Of a stretch of DNA of 64,000 bases, positions 11,424 to 23,590 are shown piece after piece. Source of the stretch: Hydractinia symbiolongicarpus (taxonomy: Eukaryota; Cnidaria; Hydrozoa; Anthoathecata; Hydractiniidae). The notes under the pieces are model-generated. The model searched no databases. It saw only the letters and a list, made by a program, of their open reading frames with translations, and was not told the DNA's origin. Every line of letters begins with the position of its first letter. Position 1 is the stretch's first letter. The stretch is from the NCBI RefSeq assembly GCF_029227915.1, contig NC_079886.1, positions 28,498,501 to 28,562,500 on the forward strand. The letters are read 5' to 3'. Made by a program: the position numbers and the translations under genes.

Positions 11424-13689
11424 ATGAGTTTACTCCCAGTTTACTTTCTTTCTATACATTTGACTATACGGGTCAAGCCCGTGGATTTACGGGAACTCCC
11501 GGGTTTTCGTTTGCCGGCGATTAAACTCTTTTTATTCAGCGTCTCATCAAAAATGAAATCATTTTTGAAAACTACAAGTCTCATGCGTTTTAGTAGTGAA
11601 AAAATAATTTAAAAAATCGTTCGGAAAATGAGTTTACTCCCTGGGTACTTTCTTTGTATACATTCGACTATACGGGCCGAGTCCGGGATATACGGGAAAG
11701 CGCGGGTTTTCGTTTGCCGGCGATTAAACTCCTTTTATTCAGCGTCTCATCAAAAATGAAATCAGTTTTGAAAACTATAAGTCTCATGCGTTTTAGTGGT
11801 GAAAAAATAATTTAAAGAATCGTTCGGGAAATGAGTTTACTCCCTGGGTACTTTCTTTGTATACTTTTGACTATACGGGCCGAGTCCGGGATTTACGGGA
11901 AATCGCGGTTTTCGTTTGCCGGCAATTAAACTCCTTTTATTCAGCGTCTCATCAAAAATGAAATCATTTTTGAAAACTACAAGTCTCATGCGTCTTAGTG
12001 GTAAAAAAATAATTTAAAAAATCGTTCGGGAAATGAGTTTACTCCCTGGGTACTTTCTTTGTATACTTTTGACTATACGGGCCGAGTCCGGGATTTACGG
12101 GAAATCGCGGGTTTTCGTTTGCCGGCGATTAAACTCCTTTTATTCAGCGTCTCATCAAAAATGAAATCATTTTTGAAAACTACAAGTCTCATGCGTCTTA
12201 GTGGTAAAAAAATAATTTAAAAAATCGTTCGGGAAATGAGTTTACTCCCTGGGTACTTTCTTTCTATACATTCGACTATACGGGTCAAGCCCAGGATTTA
12301 CGGGAACTCCCGGGTTTTCGTTTTCCGGCGATTAAACTCTTTTTATTCAGCGTCTCATCAAAAATGAAATCAGTTTTCAAAACTACAAGTCTTATGCGTT
12401 TTAGTGGTGGAAAAATGATTTAAAGAATCGTTCGGGAAATGAGTTTAGTCCCTGGGTACTTTCTTTGTATACTTTTGACTATACGGGCCGAGTCCGGGAT
12501 TTACGGGAAATCGCGGGTTTTCGTTTGCCGGCGATTAAACTCCTTTTATTCAGCGTCTGATCAAAAATGAAATCATATTTGAAAACTACAAGTCTCATGC
12601 ATCTTAGTGGTAAAAAAATAATTTAAAAAATCGTTCGGGAAATGAGTTTACTCCCTGGGTACTTTCTTTGTATACATTCGACTATACGGGCCAAGCCCGG
12701 GATTTACGGGAAATCGCGTGTTTTCGTTTGCCGGCGATTAAACTCCTTTAATTCAGCGTCTCATCAAAAATGAAATCATATTTGAAAACTACAAGTCTCA
12801 TGCGTCTTAGTGGTAAAAAAATAATTTAAAAAATCGTTCGGGAAATGAGTTTACTCCCTGGGTACTTTCTTTGTATACATTCGACTATACGGGCCAAGCT
12901 CGGGATTTACGGGAAATCGCGGGTTTTCGTTTGCCGGCGATTAAACTTCTTTTATTCAGCGTCTCATCAAAAATGAAATCATTTTTGAAAACTACAACAC
13001 TCATGCGTTTTAGTGGTGAAAATATAATTTAAAGAATCGTTCGGGAAATGAGTTTATTCCCTGCGTACTTTCTTTGTATACATTTGACTATACCGGCCGG
13101 TTCCGGGATTTAGGGTAAATCGCGGGTTTTCGTTTGCCGAAGATTAAACTCCTTTTATTCATCGTCTCATCAAAAATGAAATCAGTTTTGAAAACTACAA
13201 GTCTTATGCGTTTTAGTGGTGGAAAAATGATTTAAAGAATCGTTCGGGAAATGAGTTTACTCCCTGGGTACTTTCTTTGTATACATTCGACTATACGGGC
13301 CAAGCCCGGGATTTACGGGAAATCGCGGGTTTTCGTTTGCCGGCGATTAAACTTCTTTTATTCAGCGTCTCATCAAAAATGAAATCATTTTTGAAAACTA
13401 CAACACTCATGCGTTTTAGTGGTGAAAATATAATTTAAAGAATCGTTCGGGAATTGAGTTTATTCCCTGCGTACTTTCTTTGTATACATTCGACTATACC
13501 GGCCGATTCCGGGATTTAGGGTAAATCGCAGGTTTTCGTTTGCCGGAGATTAAACTCCTTTTATTCATCGTCTCATCAAAAATGAAATCAGTTTTCAAAA
13601 CTACAAGTCTTATGCGTTTTAGTGGTGGAAAAATGATTTAAAGAATCGTTCGGGAAATGAGTTTACTCCCTGGGTACTTTCTTTGTATA

Positions 13690-16124
13690 CTTTTGACTAT
13701 ACGGGCCGAGTCCGGGATTTACGGGAAATCGCGGGTTTTCGTTTGCCGGCGATTAAAGTCCTTTTATTCATCGTCTCATCAAAAATGAAATCAGTTTTGA
13801 AAACTACAAGTCTTATGCGTTTTAGTGGTGGAAAAATGATTTAAAGAATCGTTCGGGAAATGAGTTTACTCCCTGGGTACTTTCTTTGTATACTTCTGAC
13901 TAAACGGGCCGAGTCAGGGATTTACGGGAAATCGCGGGTTTTCATTTGCCGGCGATTAAACTTCTTTTATTTAGCGTCTCATCAAAAATGAAACCATTTT
14001 TGAAAACTACATGTCTCATGGGTCTTAGTGGTAAAAAAATAATTTAAAAATCGTTCGGGAAATGAGTTTACTCCCTGGGTACTTTCTTTGTATACATTCG
14101 ACTATACGGGCCAAGCCCGGGATTTACGGGAAATCGCGGGTTTTCGTTTGCCGGCGATTAAACTTCTTTTATTTAGCGTCTCATCAAAAATGAAATCATT
14201 TTTGAAAACTACAACACTCATGCGTTTTAGTGGTGAAAATATAATTTAAAGAATCGTTCGGGAAATGAGTTTATTCCCTGCGTACTTTCTTTGTATACAT
14301 TCGACTATACCGGCCGGTTCCGGGATTTAGGGTAAATCGCGGGTTTTCGTTTGCCGGAGATTAAACTCCTTTTATTCATCGTCTCATCAAAAATGAAATC
14401 AGTTTTCAAAACTACAAGTCTTATGCGTTTTAGTGGTGGAAAAATGATTTAAAGAATCGTTCGGGAAATGAGTTTACTCCCTGGGTACTTTCTATGTATA
14501 CTTTTGACTATACGGGCCGAGTCCGGGATTTACGGGAAATCGCGGGTTTTCGTTTGCCGGCGATTAAACTCCTTTTATTCAGCGTCTCATCAAAAATGAA
14601 ATCATATTTGAAAACTACAAGTCTCATGCGTCTTAGTGGTAAAAAAATAATTTAAAAAATCGTTCGGGAAATGAGTTTACTCCCTGGGTACTTTCTTTGT
14701 ATACATTCGACTATACGGGCCAAGCCCGGGATTTACGGGAAATCGCGGGTTTTCGTTTGCCGGCGATTAAACTTCTTTTATTCAGCGTCTCATCAAAAAT
14801 GAAATCATTTTTGAAAACTACAACACTCATGCGTTTTAGTGGTAAAAATTTAATTTAAAGAATCGTTCGGGAAATGAGTTTATTCCCTGCGTACTTTCTT
14901 TGTATACTTTTGACTATACGGGCCGAGTCCGGGATTTACGGGAAATCGCGGGTTTTCGTTTGCCGGCGATTAAAGTCCTTTTATTCATCGCCTCATCAAA
15001 AATGAAATCAGTTTTGAAAACTACAAGTCTTATGCGTTTTAGTGGTGGAAAAATGATTTAAAGAATCGTTCGGGAAATGAGTTTACTCCCTGGGTACTTT
15101 CTTTGTATACTTCTGACTAAACGGGCCGAGTCAGGGATTTACGGGAAATCGCGGGTTTTCATTTGCCGGCGATTAAACTTCTTTTATTTAGCGTCTCATC
15201 AAAAATGAAACCATTTTTGAAAACTACATGTCTCATGGGTCTTAGTGGTAAAAAAATAATTTAAAAATCGTTCGGGAAATGAGTTTACTCCCTGGGTACT
15301 TTCTTTGTATACATTCGACTATACGGGCCAAGCCCGGGATTTACGGGAAATCGCGGGTTTTCGTTTGCCGGCGATTAAACTTCTTTTATTTAGCGTCTCA
15401 TCAAAAATGAAATCATTTTTGAAAACTACAACACTCATGCGTTTTAGTGGTGAAAATATAATTTAAAGAATCGTTCGGGAAATGAGTTTATTCCCTGCGT
15501 ACTTTCTTTGTATACATTCGACTATACCGGCCGGTTCCGGGATTTAGGGTAAATCGCGGGTTTTCGTTTGCCGGAGATTAAACTCCTTTTATTCATCGTC
15601 TCATCAAAAATGAAATCAGTTTTCAAAACTACAAGTCTTATGCGTTTTAGTGGTGGAAAAATGATTTAAAGAATCGTTCGGGAAATGAGTTTACTCCCTG
15701 GGTACTTTCTATGTATACTTTTGACTATACGGGCCGAGTCCGGGATTTACGGGAAATCGCGGGTTTTCGTTTGCCGGCGATTAAACTCCTTTTATTCAGC
15801 GTCTCATCAAAAATGAAATCATATTTGAAAACTACAAGTCTCATGCGTCTTAGTGGTAAAAAAATAATTTAAAAAATCGTTCGGGAAATGAGTTTACTCC
15901 CTGGGTACTTTCTTTGTATACATTCGACTATACGGGCCAAGCCCGGGATTTACGGGAAATCGCGGGTTTTCGTTTGCCGGCGATTAAACTTCTTTTATTC
16001 AGCGTCTCATCAAAAATGAAATCATTTTTGAAAACTACAACACTCATGCGTTTTAGTGGTAAAAATTTAATTTAAAGAATCGTTCGGGAAATGAGTTTAT
16101 TCCCTGCGTACTTTCTTTGTATAC
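13690..16124 (+). repeat. 6-monomer higher-order repeat, two copies (1217 bp spacing)
   Basis: Copy 1 spans about 13690-14906 and copy 2 about 14907-16124. The rare GATTAAAGTCC variant lies at 13751 and 14968, and the ACTTCTGACTAAACGGGC variant recurs near 13890 and 15107. I saw very few differences between the two copies (for example CGTCTC versus CGCCTC near 14990), so the duplication appears recent. Confidence 0.82.
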
Positions 16125-16664
16125 ATTCAACTATACCGGCCGGTTCCGGGATTTAGGGTAAATCGCGGGTTTTCGTTTGCCGGAGATTAAACTCCTTTTA
16201 TTCATCGTCTCATCAAAAATGAAATCAGTTTTGAAAACTACAAGTCTTATGCGTTTTAGTGGTGGAAAAATGATTTAAAGAATCGTTCGGGAAATGAGTT
16301 TACTCCCTGGGTACTTTCTTTGTATACTTTTGACTATACGGGCCGAGTCCGGGATTTACAGGAAATCGCAGGTTTTCGTTTGCCGGCGATTAAACTCCTT
16401 TTATTCAGAGTTTCATCAAAAATGAAATCATATTTGAAAACTACAAGTCTCATGCGTCTTAGTGGTAAAAAAATAATTTAAAAAATCGTTCGGGAAATGA
16501 GTTTACTCCCTGGATACTTTCTTTGTATACATTCGACTATACGGGCCAAGCCCGGGATTTACGGGAAATCGCGGGTTTTCGTTTGCCGGCGATTAAACTT
16601 CTTTTATTCAGCGTCTCATCAAAAATGAAATCATTTTTGAAAACTACAAGTCTCATGCGTTTTA
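16125..16664 (+). repeat. Transitional monomers between two higher-order repeats
   Basis: Two to three forward monomers, including a CCGGCCGG-type monomer with an ATTCAACTATACC variant and a monomer with a CAGAGTTTCATC variant. They link the end of the 6-mer repeat to the next block series. Nothing but satellite is present. Confidence 0.7.
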
Positions 16665-19600
16665 GTGGTGAAAAATAATTTAAAGAATCGTTCGGGAAAT
16701 GAGTTTACTCCCTGCGTACTTTCTTTGTATACATTTGACTATACGGGCCGAGTCTGGGATTTACGGGAAATCGCGGGTTTTCGTTTGCCGGAGATTAAAC
16801 TCCTTTTATTCAGCGTCTCATCAAGAATGAAATCGTTTGTAAAAACTACAAGTCTTATGCGATTTAGTGTTAAAAAATTAATTTAAAAAATCGTTCGGCA
16901 AATGAGTTTACTCCCAGTTTACTTTCTTTCTATACATTCGACTATACGGGTCAAGCCCGGGATTTACGGGAACTCCCGGGTTTTCGTTTGCCGGCGATTA
17001 AACTCCTTTTATTCAGCGTCTCATCAAAAATGAAATCATTTTTGAAAACTACAAGTCTTATGCGTTTTAGTGGTGAAAAAATAATTTAAAAAATCGTTCG
17101 GAAAATGAGTTTACTCCCTGGGTACTTTCTTTGTATACATTCGACTATACGGCCGAGTCCGGGATATACGGGAAAGCGCGGGTTTTCGTTTGCCGGCGAT
17201 TAAACTCCTTTTATTCAGCGTCTCATCAAAAATGAAATCCGTTTTGAAAACTACAAGTCTCATGCGTCTTAGTGGTAAAAAAATAATTTAAAAAATCGTT
17301 CGGGAAATGAGTTTACTCCCAGTTTACTTTCTTTCTATACATTCGACTATGCGGGTTAAGCCCGGGATTTACGGGAACTCCCGGGTTTTCGTTTGCCGGC
17401 GATTAAACTCTTTTTATTCAGCGTCTCATCAAAAATGAAATCATTTTTAAAAACTACAAGTCTCATGCGTTTTAGTGGTGAAAATATAATTTAAAGAATC
17501 ATTCGGGAAATGAGTTTATTCCCTGCGTACTTTCTTTGTATACATTCGACTATACCGACCGGTTCCGGGATTTACGGGAAATCGCGGGTTTTCGTTTGCC
17601 GGCGATTAAACTTCTTTTATTCAGCGTCTCATCAAAAATGAAATCATTTTTGAAAACTACAAGTCTCATGCGTTTTAGTGGTGAAAAAATAATTTAAAGA
17701 ATCCTTCGGGAAATGAGTTTACTTCCTGGGTACTATCTTTGTATACATTCGACTATACGGGCCAAGCCCGGGACTTACGGGAAATGGCGGGTTTTTGTTT
17801 GCCGGCGATTAAACTTCTTTTATTCAGCGTCTCATCAAAAACGAATTTATTTTTAAAAACTACAAGTCTCATGCGTTTTAGTGATGAAAAATAATTTAAG
17901 GAATCGTTCGGGAAATGAGTTTACTCCCTGCGTACTTTCTTTGTATACTTTTCACTATACGGGCCGAGTCTGGGATTTACGGGAAATCGCGGGTTTTCGT
18001 TTGCCGGAGATTAAACTCCTTTTATTCAGCGTCTCATCAAGAATGAAATCGTTTTTGAACACTACAAGTCTTATGCGTTTTAGTGGTATAATATTAATTT
18101 AAAAAATCGTTCGGGAAATGAGTTTATTCCCAGTTTACTTTCTTTCTATACATTCGACTATACGGGTCAAGCCCGGGATTTACGGGAACTCCCGGGTTTT
18201 CGTTTGCCGGCGATTAAACTCTTTTTATTCAGCGTCTCATCAAAAATGAAATCATTTTTGAAAACTACAAGTCTCATGCGTTTTAGTGGTGAAAAAATAA
18301 TTTAAAAAATCGTTCGGAAAATGAGTTAACTCCCTGGGTACTTTCTTTGTATACTTTTGACTATACGGGCCGAGTCCGGGATTTACGGGAAAGCGCGGGT
18401 TTTCGTTTGCCGGCGATTAAACTCATTTTATTCAGCGTCTCATTAAAAATGAAATCAGTTTTGAAAACTACAAGTCTCATGCGTTTTAGTGGTGAAAAAA
18501 TAATTTAAAAAATCGTTCGGAAAATGAGTTTACTCCCTGGGTACTTTCTTTGTATACATTCGACTATACGGGCCGAATCCGGGATATACGGGAAAGCGCG
18601 GGTTTTCGTTTGCCGGCGATTAAACTCCTTTTATTCAGCGTCTCATTAAAAATGAAATCAGTTTTGAAAACTACAAGTCTCATGCGTTTTAGTGGTGAAA
18701 AAATAATTTAAAAAATCGTTCGGAAAATGAGTTTACTCCCTGGGTACTTTCTTTGTATACATTCGACTATACGGGCCGAATCCGGGATATACGGGAAAGC
18801 GCGGGTTTTCGTTTGCCGGCGATTAAACTCCTTTTATTCAGCGTCTCATCAAAAATGAAATCAGTTTTGAAAACTACAAGTCTCATGCGTCTTAGTGGTA
18901 AAAAAATAATTTAAAAAATCGTTCGGGAAATGAGTTTACTCCCAGTTTACTTTCTTTCTATACATTCGACTATGCGGGTTAAGCCCGGGATTTACGGGAA
19001 CTCCCGGGTTTTCGTTTGCCGGCGATTAAACTCTTTTTATTCAGCGTCTCATCAAAAATGAAATCATTTTTAAAAACTACAAGTCTCATGCGTTTTAGTG
19101 GTGAAAATATAATTTAAAGAATCATTCGGGAAATGAGTTTATTCCCTGCGTACTTTCTTTGTATACATTCGACTATACCGGCCGGTTCCGGGATTTACGG
19201 GAAATCGCGGGTTTTCGTTTGCCGGCGATTAAACTTCTTTTATTCAGCGTCTCATCAAAAATGAAATCATTTTTGAAAACTACAAGTCTCATGCGTTTTA
19301 GTGGTGAAAAAATAATTTAAAGAATCCTTCGGGAAATGAGTTTACTTCCTGGGTACTATCTTTGTATACATTCGACTATACGGGCCAAGCCCGGGACTTA
19401 CGGGAAATGGCGGGTTTTTGTTTGCCGGCGATTAAACTTCTTTTATTCAGCGTCTCATCAAAAACGAATTTATTTTTAAAAACTACAAGTCTCATGCGTT
19501 TTAGTGGTGAAAAATAATTTAAGGAATCGTTCGGGAAATGAGTTTACTCCCTGCGTACTTTCTTTGTATACTTTTCACTATACGGGCCGAGTCTGGGATT

Positions 19601-22600
19601 TACGGGAAATCGCGGGTTTTCGTTTGCCGGAGATTAAACTCCTTTTATTCAGCGTCTCATCAAGAATGAAATCGTTTTTGAACACTACAAGTCTTATGCG
19701 TTTTAGTGGTATAATATTAATTTAAAAAATCGTTCGGGAAATGAGTTTATTCCCAGTTTACTTTCTTTCTATACATTCGACTATACGGGTCAAGCCCGGG
19801 ATTTACGGGAACTCCCGGGTTTTCGTTTGCCGGCGATTAAACTCTTTTTATTCAGCGTCTCATCAAAAATGAAATCATTTTTGAAAACTACAAGTCTCAT
19901 GCGTTTTAGTGGTGAAAAAATAATTTAAAAAATCGTTCGGAAAATGAGTTAACTCCCTGGGTACTTTCTTTGTATACTTTTGACTATACGGGCCGAGTCC
20001 GGGATTTACGGGAAAGCGCGGGTTTTCGTTTGCCGGCGATTAAACTCATTTTATTCAGCGTCTCATTAAAAATGAAATCAGTTTTGAAAACTACAAGTCT
20101 CATGCGTTTTAGTGGTGAAAAAATAATTTAAAAAATCGTTCGGAAAATGAGTTTACTCCCTGGGTACTTTCTTTGTATACATTCGACTATACGGGCCGAA
20201 TCCGGGATATACGGGAAAGCGCGGGTTTTCGTTTGCCGGCGATTAAACTCCTTTTATTCAGCGTCTCATCAAAAATGAAATCAGTTTTGAAAACTACAAG
20301 TCTCATGCGTCTTAGTGGTAAAAAAATAATTTAAAAAATCGTTCGGGAAATGAGTTTACTCCCAGTTTACTTTCTTTCTATACATTCGACTATGCGGGTT
20401 AAGCCCGGGATTTACGGGAACTCCCGGGTTTTCGTTTGCCGGCGATTAAACTCTTTTTATTCAGCGTCTCATCAAAAATGAAATCATTTTTAAAAACTAC
20501 AAGTCTCATGCGTTTTAGTGGTGAAAATATAATTTAAAGAATCATTCGGGAAATGAGTTTATTCCCTGCGTACTTTCTTTGTATACATTCGACTATACCG
20601 GCCGGTTCCGGGATTTACGGGAAATCGCGGGTTTTCGTTTGCCGGCGATTAAACTTCTTTTATTCAGCGTCTCATCAAAAATGAAATCATTTTTGAAAAC
20701 TACAAGTCTCATGCGTTTTAGTGGTGAAAAAATAATTTAAAGAATCCTTCGGGAAATGAGTTTACTTCCTGGGTACTATCTTTGTATACATTCGACTATA
20801 CGGGCCAAGCCCGGGACTTACGGGAAATGGCGGGTTTTTGTTTGCCGGCGATTAAACTTCTTTTATTCAGCGTCTCATCAAAAACGAATTTATTTTTAAA
20901 AACTACAAGTCTCATGCGTTTTAGTGGTGAAAAATAATTTAAGGAATCGTTCGGGAAATGAGTTTACTCCCTGCGTACTTTCTTTGTATACTTTTCACTA
21001 TACGGGCCGAGTCTGGGATTTACGGGAAATCGCGGGTTTTCGTTTGCCGGAGATTAAACTCCTTTTATTCAGCGTCTCATCAAGAATGAAATCGTTTTTG
21101 AACACTACAAGTCTTATGCGTTTTAGTGGTATAATATTAATTTAAAAAATCGTTCGGGAAATGAGTTTATTCCCAGTTTACTTTCTTTCTATACATTCGA
21201 CTATACGGGTCAAGCCCGGGATTTACGGGAACTCCCGGGTTTTCGTTTGCCGGCGATTAAACTCTTTTTATTCAGCGTCTCATCAAAAATGAAATCATTT
21301 TTGAAAACTACAAGTCTCATGCGTTTTAGTGGTGAAAAAATAATTTAAAAAATCGTTCGGAAAATGAGTTAACTCCCTGGGTACTTTCTTTGTATACTTT
21401 TGACTATACGGGCCGAGTCCGGGATTTACGGGAAAGCGCGGGTTTTCGTTTGCCGGCGATTAAACTCATTTTATTCAGCGTCTCATTAAAAATGAAATCA
21501 GTTTTGAAAACTACAAGTCTCATGCGTTTTAGTGGTGAAAAAATAATTTAAAAAATCGTTCGGAAAATGAGTTTACTCCCTGGGTACTTTCTTTGTATAC
21601 ATTCGACTATACGGGCCGAATCTGGGATATACGGGAAAGCGCGGGTTTTCGTTTGCCGGCGATTAAACTCCTTTTATTCAGCGTCTCATCAAAAATGAAA
21701 TCAGTTTTGAAAACTACAAGTCTCATGCGTCTTAGTGGTAAAAAAATAATTTAAAAAATCGTTCGGGAAATGAGTTTACTCCCAGTTTACTTTCTTTCTA
21801 TACATTCGACTATGCGGGTTAAGCCCGGGATTTACGGGAACTCCCGGGTTTTCGTTTGCCGGCGATTAAACTCTTTTTATTCAGCGTCTCATCAAAAATG
21901 AAATCATTTTTAAAAACTACAAGTCTCATGCGTTTTAGTGGTGAAAATATAATTTAAAGAATCATTCGGGAAATGAGTTTATTCCCTGCGTACTTTCTTT
22001 GTATACATTCGACTATACCGGCCGGTTCCGGGATTTACGGGAAATCGCGGGTTTTCGTTTGCCGGCGATTAAACTTCTTTTATTCAGCGTCTCATCAAAA
22101 ATGAAATCATTTTTGAAAACTACAAGTCTCATGCGTTTTAGTGGTGAAAAAATAATTTAAAGAATCCTTCGGGAAATGAGTTTACTTCCTGGGTACTATC
22201 TTTATATACATTCGAATATACGGGCCAAGCCCGGGACTTACGGGAAATGGCGGGTTTTTGTTTGCCGGCGATTAAACTTCTTTTATTCAGCGTCTCATCA
22301 AAAACGAAATTATTTTTAAAAACTACAAGTCTCATGCGTTTTAGTGGTGAAAAATAATTTAAGGAATCGTTCGGGAAATGAGTTTACTCCCTGCGTACTT
22401 TCTTTGTATACTTTTCACTATACGGGCCGAGTCTGGGATTTACGGGAAATCGCGGGTTTTCGTTTGCCGGAGATAAACTCCTTTTATTCAGCGTCTCATC
22501 AAGAATGAAATAGTTTTTGAAAACTACAAGTCTTATGCGTTTTAGTGGTATAATATTAATTTAAAAAATCGTTCGGGAAATGAGTTTATTCCCAGTTTAC

Positions 22601-22857
22601 TTTCTTTCTATACATTCGACTATACGGGTCAAGCCCGGGATTTACGGGAACTCCCGGGTTTTCGTTTGCCGGCGATTAAACTCTTTTTATTCAGCGTCTC
22701 ATCAAAAATGAAATCATTTTTGAAAACTACAAGTCTCATGCGTTTTAGTGGTGAAAAAATAAGTTAAAAAATCGTTCGGAAAATGAGTTTACTCCCTGGG
22801 TACTTTCTTTGTATACTTTTGACTATACGGGCCGAGTCCGGGATTTACGGGAAATCT
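16665..22857 (+). repeat. Series of 6-, 8-, 7- and 7-monomer repeat blocks ending at the inversion
   Basis: A distinctive start, GTGGTGAAAAATAATTTAAGG, opens blocks at 17881 (reading GTGATG), 19504, 20924 and 22344. Spacings are 1623, 1420 and 1420 bp. A more diverged block of 1216 bp precedes them from 16665. The GCGGGTTAAGCCC variant marks each at 17351, 18974, 20394 and 21814. The first 1623 bp block has one extra monomer of the GGGCCGAATCC type. The last block is cut after about 514 bp by the inversion at 22857. The 1420 bp blocks are almost identical by eye. Confidence 0.83.
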
Positions 22858-22866
22858 CGCTTTCCC
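22849..22866. other. Forward-to-reverse inversion junction 1
   Basis: The forward monomer runs to GGATTTACGGGAAATC and is followed, after a T, by the reverse-strand segment CGCTTTCCCGTATAT. The join forms a short inverted repeat, CGGGAAA and TTTCCCG, separated by six bases. The flanking sequence keeps pairing imperfectly because the two arms are the same satellite in opposite orientation. No target-site duplication or foreign sequence is present. The join is unique in this window. Confidence 0.9.
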
Positions 22867-23590
22867 GTATATTCCGGACTCGGCCCGTATAGTCGAATGT
22901 ATACAAAGAAAGTACCTAGGGAGTAAACTCATTTTCCGAACGATTTTTTAAATTATTTTTTCACCACTAAAACACATGAGACTTGTAGTTTTCAAAAATG
23001 ATTTCATTTTTGATGAGACGCTGAATAAAAAGAGTTTAATCGCCGGCAAACGAAAACCCGGGAGTTCCCGTAAATCCCGGGCTTAACCCGCATAGTCGAA
23101 TGTATAGAAAAAAAGTAAACTGGGAGTAAACTCATTTCCCGAACGATTTTTTAAATTATTTTTTTACCACTAAGACGCATGAGACTTTTAGTTTTCAAAA
23201 CTGATTTCATTTTTGATGAGACGCTGAATAAAAGGAGTTTAATCGCCGGCAAACGAAAACCCGCGCTTTCCCGTATATCCCGGACTCGGCCCGTATAGCC
23301 GAATGTATACAAAGAAAGTACCCAGGGAGTAAACTCATTTTCCGAACGATTTTTTAAATTATTTTTTCACCACTAAAACACATGAGACTTGTAGTTTTCA
23401 AAAATGATTTCATTTTTGATGAGACGCTGAATAAAAAGAGTTTAATCGCCGGCAAACGAAAACCCGGGAGTTCCCGTAAATCCCGGGCTTAACCCGCATA
23501 GTCGAATGTATAGAAAGAAAGTACCCAGGGAGTAAACTCATTTCCCGAACGATTTTTTAAATTATTTTTTTACCACTAAGACGCATGAGA
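22858..23590 (-). repeat. Reverse monomers with a 2-monomer duplication beside junction 1
   Basis: The uncommon AACACATGAG variant (normally AACGCATGAG) is found at 22971 and about 23377, 406 bp apart. This indicates a two-monomer duplication directly next to the inversion join. One of the monomers carries the CCCGGGAGTTCCCG form and the other the CGCGCTTTCCCG form. Confidence 0.65.

Larger units (their letters stand above)
8980..13450 (+). repeat. 14-monomer higher-order repeat, one full and one partial copy
   Basis: Diagnostic strings repeat 2841 bp apart: CCGGCAATTAAAC at about 9079 and 11920, the CAGCGTCTGATC variant followed by TCATGCATCTTAG at 9754 and 12595, and the CTACAACACTCATG variants. 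The second copy runs to about 13450, where it carries GGGAATTGAGTTTATTCCC while the first copy near 10612 has AATCACTGGG. Inside the first copy, about 10612-11030 is itself a duplicate of 8583-9000 (offset 2029). Confidence 0.78.
1..22857 (+). repeat. Satellite array block F1, forward orientation
   Basis: Head-to-tail satellite monomers fill this block. Successive ATGAGTTTA phase marks fall at 58, 261, 464, 667, 870 and 1073, giving a 203 bp period. About 112 monomers fit. Neighbouring monomers differ in block-like diagnostic segments, and the same order of variants returns at longer spacing, so the block is organised into higher-order repeats. I see no non-satellite insertion. Because 203 is not a multiple of three, any reading frame shifts at each monomer, which argues against coding. 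The left edge is the window edge. The right edge is an inversion join in the middle of a monomer. Confidence 0.97.

Noticed and set aside
19700-19725. Bacterial-style promoter boxes such as GGTATAATATTAA
   Set aside because: This is a variant of the monomer tail GGTAAAAAATTAATTT in an AT-rich satellite. No gene follows, and the sequence organisation is eukaryotic.
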